From positions 1 to 55,348 of the forward strand of contig DUEU01000071.1 of the NCBI GenBank assembly GCA_011191985.1: a stretch of 55,348 bases of DNA, given 5' to 3'. Shown piece after piece: positions 51,244 to 55,348 of this stretch; position 1 is the stretch's first letter; each line of letters starts with the position of its first letter. Below the pieces are notes generated by a model, which worked only from the letters and a program-made list of their open reading frames with translations, searched no databases and had not been told where the DNA came from. Source of the stretch: Dehalococcoidia bacterium (GTDB taxonomy: Bacteria; Chloroflexota; Dehalococcoidia; Dehalococcoidales; W111). Made by a program: the position numbers and the translations under genes.

Positions 51244-51342
51244 CTACTTCTTCTTGGGAGGTGCTTTCTTTACTCTTCCCGGTTTGGTTGCCGGTTTATC
51301 GACATACAGTTCCGGATGGTGGCGTCTACAGGTCTGGCACAT
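51244..51342 (-). CDS. Candidate 32-residue CXXC small protein
   Basis: Reads MCQTCRRHHPELYVDKPATK and then a basic, proline-rich tail ending KKAPPKKK. ATG 51342 is preceded by AAAGGAGG with 8 bases of spacing, a very strong ribosome site in an otherwise empty gap. CxxC plus two histidines could bind a metal. No family is recognised. The rest of 51114-51693 holds no other gene I can support. Confidence 0.5.
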   Translation of the reverse strand: MCQTCRRHHPELYVDKPATKPGRVKKAPPKKK

Positions 51343-51693
51343 GTTCGTGACCTCCTTTGGCTACTCGAATTACATCAGGTCGTTGGATTCCCTGACAAAA
51401 TGGCAACCTGTAAATGTACGGTGGCTCTGGCGTTACCTCTAGTCAGATCGTGCACCTCACTGACCAAGTCCTCAATGTCGTGATTATCTAAAATGGAACT
51501 GGCACAAGTAGGTATTAATACGTAGATGTTGGCAGTTGGAAATAGGTATCACGGCGGAAGCCAGTTTAGTCTGTTGGTGGTAAATTAGTAGTGGAGGTAG
51601 GAGGAAAGGAGGAAAATTTAAAGAAATCTCTGCGGCTTAGCTCCGTAATCCTCTTACCTCCGGCAAATATCAGCTTGGGAGGGGGTGTGAGCA

Positions 51694-51864
51694 ATGGAAT
51701 GGCAGTTCATAGTAGCGCTGGTGATTGCCATCCCTATAATCCTTTTCCCGGCAGCGTTTGTCTGGTACCTGAATATCGGCGGTATTTATGCCGCCATCAG
51801 GGAAGCACGGGCAAGAAGAGCTGCCCACGAAAAGGAAGTTAGGGAAGCTGTTAAAGCCAAGTAG
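51694..51864 (+). CDS. Small single-helix membrane protein, copy 1
   Basis: 56 residues: MEWQFIVALVIAIPIILFP begins one membrane helix, followed by AFVWYLNIGGIYAAI and a charged helical tail (REARARRAAHEKEVREAVKAK). A GGGAGGGGG ribosome site lies just upstream. It is a close paralogue of the next gene and lies upstream of the formate dehydrogenase. It may be an accessory or anchoring subunit of that complex; this is inferred from position. Confidence 0.75.
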   Translation: MEWQFIVALVIAIPIILFPAAFVWYLNIGGIYAAIREARARRAAHEKEVREAVKAK

Positions 51865-51915
51865 AAGATATACGAAGCAAGGCGAACAGAAAAATTCTGA
51901 AGGGAGGGACTGATA

Positions 51916-52125
51916 ATGCAGTGGCAGGTCATAGTGGCTCTGGCAGTGGTGATACCTATTATCCTTATTCCGGTGTTGTTTGTCTGGTATCTGAATATCG
52001 GCGGTGTCTATTCTGCCATTAAGGCCAGGCAAGCTGCCCGGGCACAAAGGAGGAAGGTGAAGGTGGCGGCAGACGCCATGCAGCGTGCTGCCATAGTCGT
52101 TAATGAAGAATCCGCGAAAAGTTAG
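51916..52125 (+). CDS. Small single-helix membrane protein, copy 2
   Basis: 69 residues: MQWQVIVALAVVIPIILIP then FVWYLNIGGVYSAIKARQAARAQRR. The first 35 residues match copy 1 with conservative changes; the tails diverge. It is preceded by AGGGAGGGAC. The conserved extramembrane block WYLNIGG directly after the helix suggests a selected function rather than random hydrophobic sequence. Confidence 0.78.
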   Translation: MQWQVIVALAVVIPIILIPVLFVWYLNIGGVYSAIKARQAARAQRRKVKVAADAMQRAAIVVNEESAKS

Positions 52126-52237
52126 TGTTGACAAAGCCGTACGAGAATTAATTAAAATAAGTGGAGAGTGGCATGCACGGTTTTTCGGTGTCTCTAGGTG
52201 ATAGCCTTCTGCCTCAGTGGAAAGGAGGAGACTACTT

Positions 52238-55200
52238 GTGGAACTAAACCGCAGAGATTTTTTAAAGCTGTCAGGAATAGGTACCGGTGCCGCTGTAGCT
52301 TTTAGTCTCCTTCCCTATACAGCGGCATTTGCTGCCCCCAGAGAGTTCCCTCTAAAGAGAAAGGTCAAAGAGACCAGCACCGTCTGCTGCTACTGCTCTG
52401 TTGGCTGCGGAGCAATTGTAACGGCATATGAGGATGGAATCATCAAGATTGAGGGGGACCCCGACCATCCCATCAATGAGGGTGCGTTATGTCCCAAGGG
52501 GCAGGCTATGGCTCAGATTCACCAAGTTAATGGTGAGCCCAACCAGTACCGGCTTACTAAACCTCTGTATCGGGCGCCAAACGCCGAAGACTGGGAAGAA
52601 AAGTCGTGGGACTGGATGATAGAGACAATCGCTAGAAGGGTTAAGAATACCCGTGATAATAACTGGAACAATTCGGCGAACCGGACCGATGCCATTGCCA
52701 GCCTGGGCGGTGGCGAGCTGGATAATGAAGAGTGTTATCTGCTGACTAAGATGAACCGTGCCCTCGGCGTTGTGTATTTAGAGCACTGTGCCCGTATCTG
52801 ACATTCCTCTACAGTTGCGGCTCTGGCAGAGTCGTTCGGTAGGGGAGCAATGACCAACCATTATATTGACCTTAGAAATGCCGACTGTGTGATGATTATT
52901 GGCTCCAATGCAGCCGAGAACCATCCCATATCATTCAAATGGATTACCAGGGCGATGGAGAAGGGGGCCAAGCTTATCAACGTTGATCCGCGCTTCACTC
53001 GCACCTCTTCCAAGGCAGATATCTATGCGCCAATAAGGTCTGGTACCGATATCGCCTTTATCGGTGGCATAATAAACTACGTGCTTAATGACATGGAGAA
53101 AAATCCCGGTAACTACAATATGGAATATGTGAAGCAGTATACCAATGCCGCTCTTATTATCAATCCTGAGTTTACTTTCAATAACGGGCTATTCGGAGAA
53201 ATAAGTAGTGGTAATTATACTGCTGCTTCAAAGAACACCTGGAAATATGCCGATACAAAAGCGCCAGCCGCTGACCTGACTTTAAAAGACCCCAATTGTG
53301 TCTTCCAGTTGATGAAAAAGCATTACTCACGCTATGACGTGGATACAGTATGTAATATTACTGGTACCCCTAAGAATGTTTACCTGGAGGTTATCAAGGC
53401 CTATACGGCAACAGGTAAAAAGGGTAAGGCAGGTACTATTTGTTATGCCATGGGCACCACCCAGCACACTTATGGCACCCAGAATATCAGAAGCTATGCC
53501 ATACTCCAGCTTCTGCTGGCCAACATGGGTGTTGCCGGTGGTGGCATAAATGCCCTGCGGGGCACATCCAATGTGCAGGGCTCCACTGATATGTGCCTGC
53601 TGTCTCATATCCTGCCCGGTTATCTCAATGTACCGGTTGAAAGCGACACTGATCTTGAAACATACCTGAAGCGAAGTGATAAGCACCCTGATGTCACCAT
53701 CACACCTCAAGGCCTGGCTGGTGATACCAGTTCTAACTGGTGGGGCAACGCCAAGAAGTACACAGTCAGCTTGCTCAAGGCCTGGTATGGTGATGCTGCT
53801 ACCAAGGACAATGAATTTTGCTTCAATTACCTGCCCAGAGTTGACTCCAAGGTAAACTACACCCATATCGGGATGTTTGAGGCCATGGGGCAGGGCAAAA
53901 TCAAGGGACTCTGGGTCTGGGGGCAAAATCCAGCAGCGGGAGGTCCTAATTCTAACGGGGAGCGGGAAGCACTGGCAAAGCTGGATTGGCTTGTTGCCGC
54001 CGACATATGGATGAACGAGACCTCTGAGTTCTGGAAGAGACCCGGCGTAAATCCGTCTGACATCAATACCGAGGTATTTATTTTACCGGCAGCCTGCTCC
54101 TATGAAAAGGAGGGGAGCATCAGTAACAGTGGGCGCTGGGCACAGTGGCGCTACAAGGCAGTGGAACCCCCAGGGGAAGCCATGGCCGACCTGGAGATTA
54201 TGAACCTCGTTATGCTGAAGCTGAAAGAGCTTTATCAGGCAGAAAGCACCCCCCAAGCCAGGCCAATCATGGACTTGGACTGGAATTATGGGGAGCATAT
54301 TACTGCTGATGCCGTGGCAAGAGAGGTCAATGGCTATGACCTGACCACCGGTAAGCTGGTCGCCAGCTTCGCGGCATTGAAGGACGACGGCACTACCACG
54401 TCCGGTAACTGGCTATACTGCAACCAGTACTCTGAAGAAGAAGGCAACAAATGCGCCAGACGTGGCATGGTGGATTCACATCCCCGGCAGATCGGGCTTT
54501 ATTCTAACTGGTCATGGTGCTGGCCGTTAAACCGGCGCATTATTTACAACCGGGCATCCGTTGACCTTAATGGGATACCCTGGGATGGTGAGCGACCTGT
54601 TATCCTTTATGACAGTGCGACAAAGAAGTGGGAAGGTGATGTTCCCGATGGCGGCTGGCCACCCATTAATAAAGCGGAAACTGGAGCAAAATATCTACCC
54701 TTTATCATGAAGCCGGAAGGCGTAGCACGACTCTGGGGCTATGGCCGTGTCGAGGGACCGCTGCCCGAAGCCTATGAGCCGTGGGAAAGCCCGTTAGATA
54801 AGAACCTGATGTCTGGAACCAAGACTAATCCTTGTGCTTTTATCGGCACTTACATGAATGAGCGGGGCACGCCGGATAAATATCCTTGTGTGGGCACTAC
54901 TTATCGCTGCACCGAGCACTGGCAGACCGGTATCATGACCCGGAACCTCCCCTGGCTGGTGGAACTCATGCCCAATATGTATGTAGAGATGGACGAGGAA
55001 CTGGCTGCCGACAAGGGTATTAAAGGTGGCGATAATGTCGTGGTGAGTTCGGCGCGAGGGGAAATCAGCGCTGTGGCGGTAGTCACCAGGCGCTTCCGAC
55101 CGCTGCGAGTGGATGGGCAGACCATCCATCACATAGGCGTAATCTGGCACTTCGGTTACAGCGGCATGGCGAAGGGTGATAGTGGCAACATCCTTACTCC

Positions 55201-55270
55201 GCATGTTGGTGATGCCAACACGACCATTCCGGAATACAAGACATTCCTGTGCAATGTGAGGAGGGCATAA
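52238..55270 (+). CDS. fdhA: Formate dehydrogenase catalytic subunit, selenocysteine-containing
   Basis: 1010 residues with UGA 52799-52801 read as selenocysteine (U188), close to E. coli FdnG (1015 residues, U196). A Tat signal (NRRDFLKLSG) is followed by the [4Fe-4S] motif C50-x2-C53-x3-C57 and C85. The context HCARI-U-HSSTVAALAESFGRGAMTNH matches the FdnG/FdoG selenocysteine site. The molybdenum/tungsten bis-pterin domain continues to the C-terminus. It oxidises formate or reduces CO2 on the outer side of the membrane. I chose GTG 52238, which follows GGAGGAG by 7 bases and begins immediately before the Tat motif. The next gene is its Fe-S subunit. Confidence 0.94.
52799..52801 (+). other. 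In-frame UGA, selenocysteine codon of formate dehydrogenase
   Basis: TGA between ARI and HSSTVAAL at the exact catalytic position of selenocysteine formate dehydrogenases. The frame continues for another 822 sense codons. Confidence 0.93.
52802..52834 (+). promoter_or_regulatory. SECIS-like hairpin of formate dehydrogenase
   Basis: A 7-bp stem CGGCTCT (52818-52824) / AGAGTCG (52828-52834), one G-T pair, closes loop GGC. The loop begins 24 bases after the UGA. G occupies the first two loop positions, as expected for bacterial SECIS elements. Confidence 0.7.
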
Positions 55271-55271
55271 G

Positions 55272-55348
55272 ATGGGTAAAGGAGTATTATGTGACGCAAC
55301 CAAATGCATAGGATGCCGGGCCTGTCAGGTGGCCTGCAAGCAGTGGAA
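55272..55348 (+). CDS. fdhB: Formate dehydrogenase Fe-S subunit, N-terminal part (runs off right edge)
   Basis: The first 25 residues are visible: MGKGVLCDATKCIGCRACQVAC and onward, a ferredoxin-type cluster motif typical of FdnH-like subunits. It begins one base after the fdhA stop. Unlike the Fe-S subunit at 38737 it has no Tat signal, so it would be exported together with FdhA. Confidence 0.88.
   Translation, partial: MGKGVLCDATKCIGCRACQVACKQW

Noticed and set aside
51591..51842. 83-codon plus-strand frame overlapping the first small membrane protein.
   Set aside because: It is out of frame with the conserved paralogous pair and has no domain; the 51694-51864 frame has a close paralogue at 51916-52125 and is preferred.

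Overview
The window looks like the chromosome of an anaerobic bacterium, most likely a Dehalococcoidia-type Chloroflexota. This placement is an inference from gene content and style; no marker rRNA is present. Supporting features are frequent GTG/TTG starts, extracytoplasmic lipoproteins and Tat-exported redox subunits. Others are a HisZ-dependent histidine pathway, a tungsten aldehyde oxidoreductase, HgdAB/benzoyl-CoA-reductase-type enzymes, and a formate dehydrogenase with an in-frame UGA read as selenocysteine.

Layout. 1-1343 (-): succinate-CoA ligase-like sucC and the start of sucD. 1537-6981 (+): 4-hydroxybutyryl-CoA dehydratase followed by purD-purE-purB-purC. 6986-9031 (-): a small membrane protein, hisB and hisC. 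9296-13296 (-): hisZ-hisG-hisD, in which hisG is a tandem double-length gene. 13463-15940 (+): NfeD protease, a short NfeD and a stomatin. 15997-16776 (-): birA. 17046-22162 (+): an FAD/Fe-S oxidoreductase, an aldehyde:ferredoxin oxidoreductase and an MmgE/PrpD protein. 22750-30176: a CapA-like protein, an acyl-CoA dehydrogenase, a divergent 2-hydroxyacyl-CoA dehydratase-type operon and an Fe alcohol dehydrogenase.

30358-35956 (-) is a complete ccmEF-X-ABCD cytochrome c maturation operon with one unknown gene inside it. Divergent from it (36290-40298, +) is a lipoprotein with two rhodanese domains, an 11-heme lipoprotein cytochrome interrupted in frame by UGA, a Tat-exported Fe-S subunit and a cytochrome b subunit. 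Next come a CsoR-family repressor with CstR-like residues, a zinc-ribbon/HTH protein, a beta-CASP nuclease and a LOG-family protein. 43757-49499 (-) is a five-gene flavoprotein/Fe-S operon (HdrD-like, GlcD-like, flavodoxin-ferredoxin, ferredoxin, AprA/FrdA-like). 49832-51040 (+) is a solute-binding lipoprotein. 51694-55348 (+) holds two tandem small membrane proteins, the selenocysteine formate dehydrogenase and the start of its Fe-S subunit.

Most notable is the 36-41 kb island. A multiheme cytochrome appears to contain selenocysteine (UGA at 37626, followed by a 7-bp hairpin with a G-first loop). The same hairpin geometry follows the UGA of the formate dehydrogenase. The promoter of the rhodanese/cytochrome operon and the promoter of the zinc-ribbon regulator carry the same dyad, ATACC-N7-GGTAT. 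Together with the persulfide-sensor-like repressor, this suggests a dedicated, regulated, membrane-anchored electron-transfer system, plausibly linked to reactive sulfur. The sulfur link is a hypothesis from neighbourhood.
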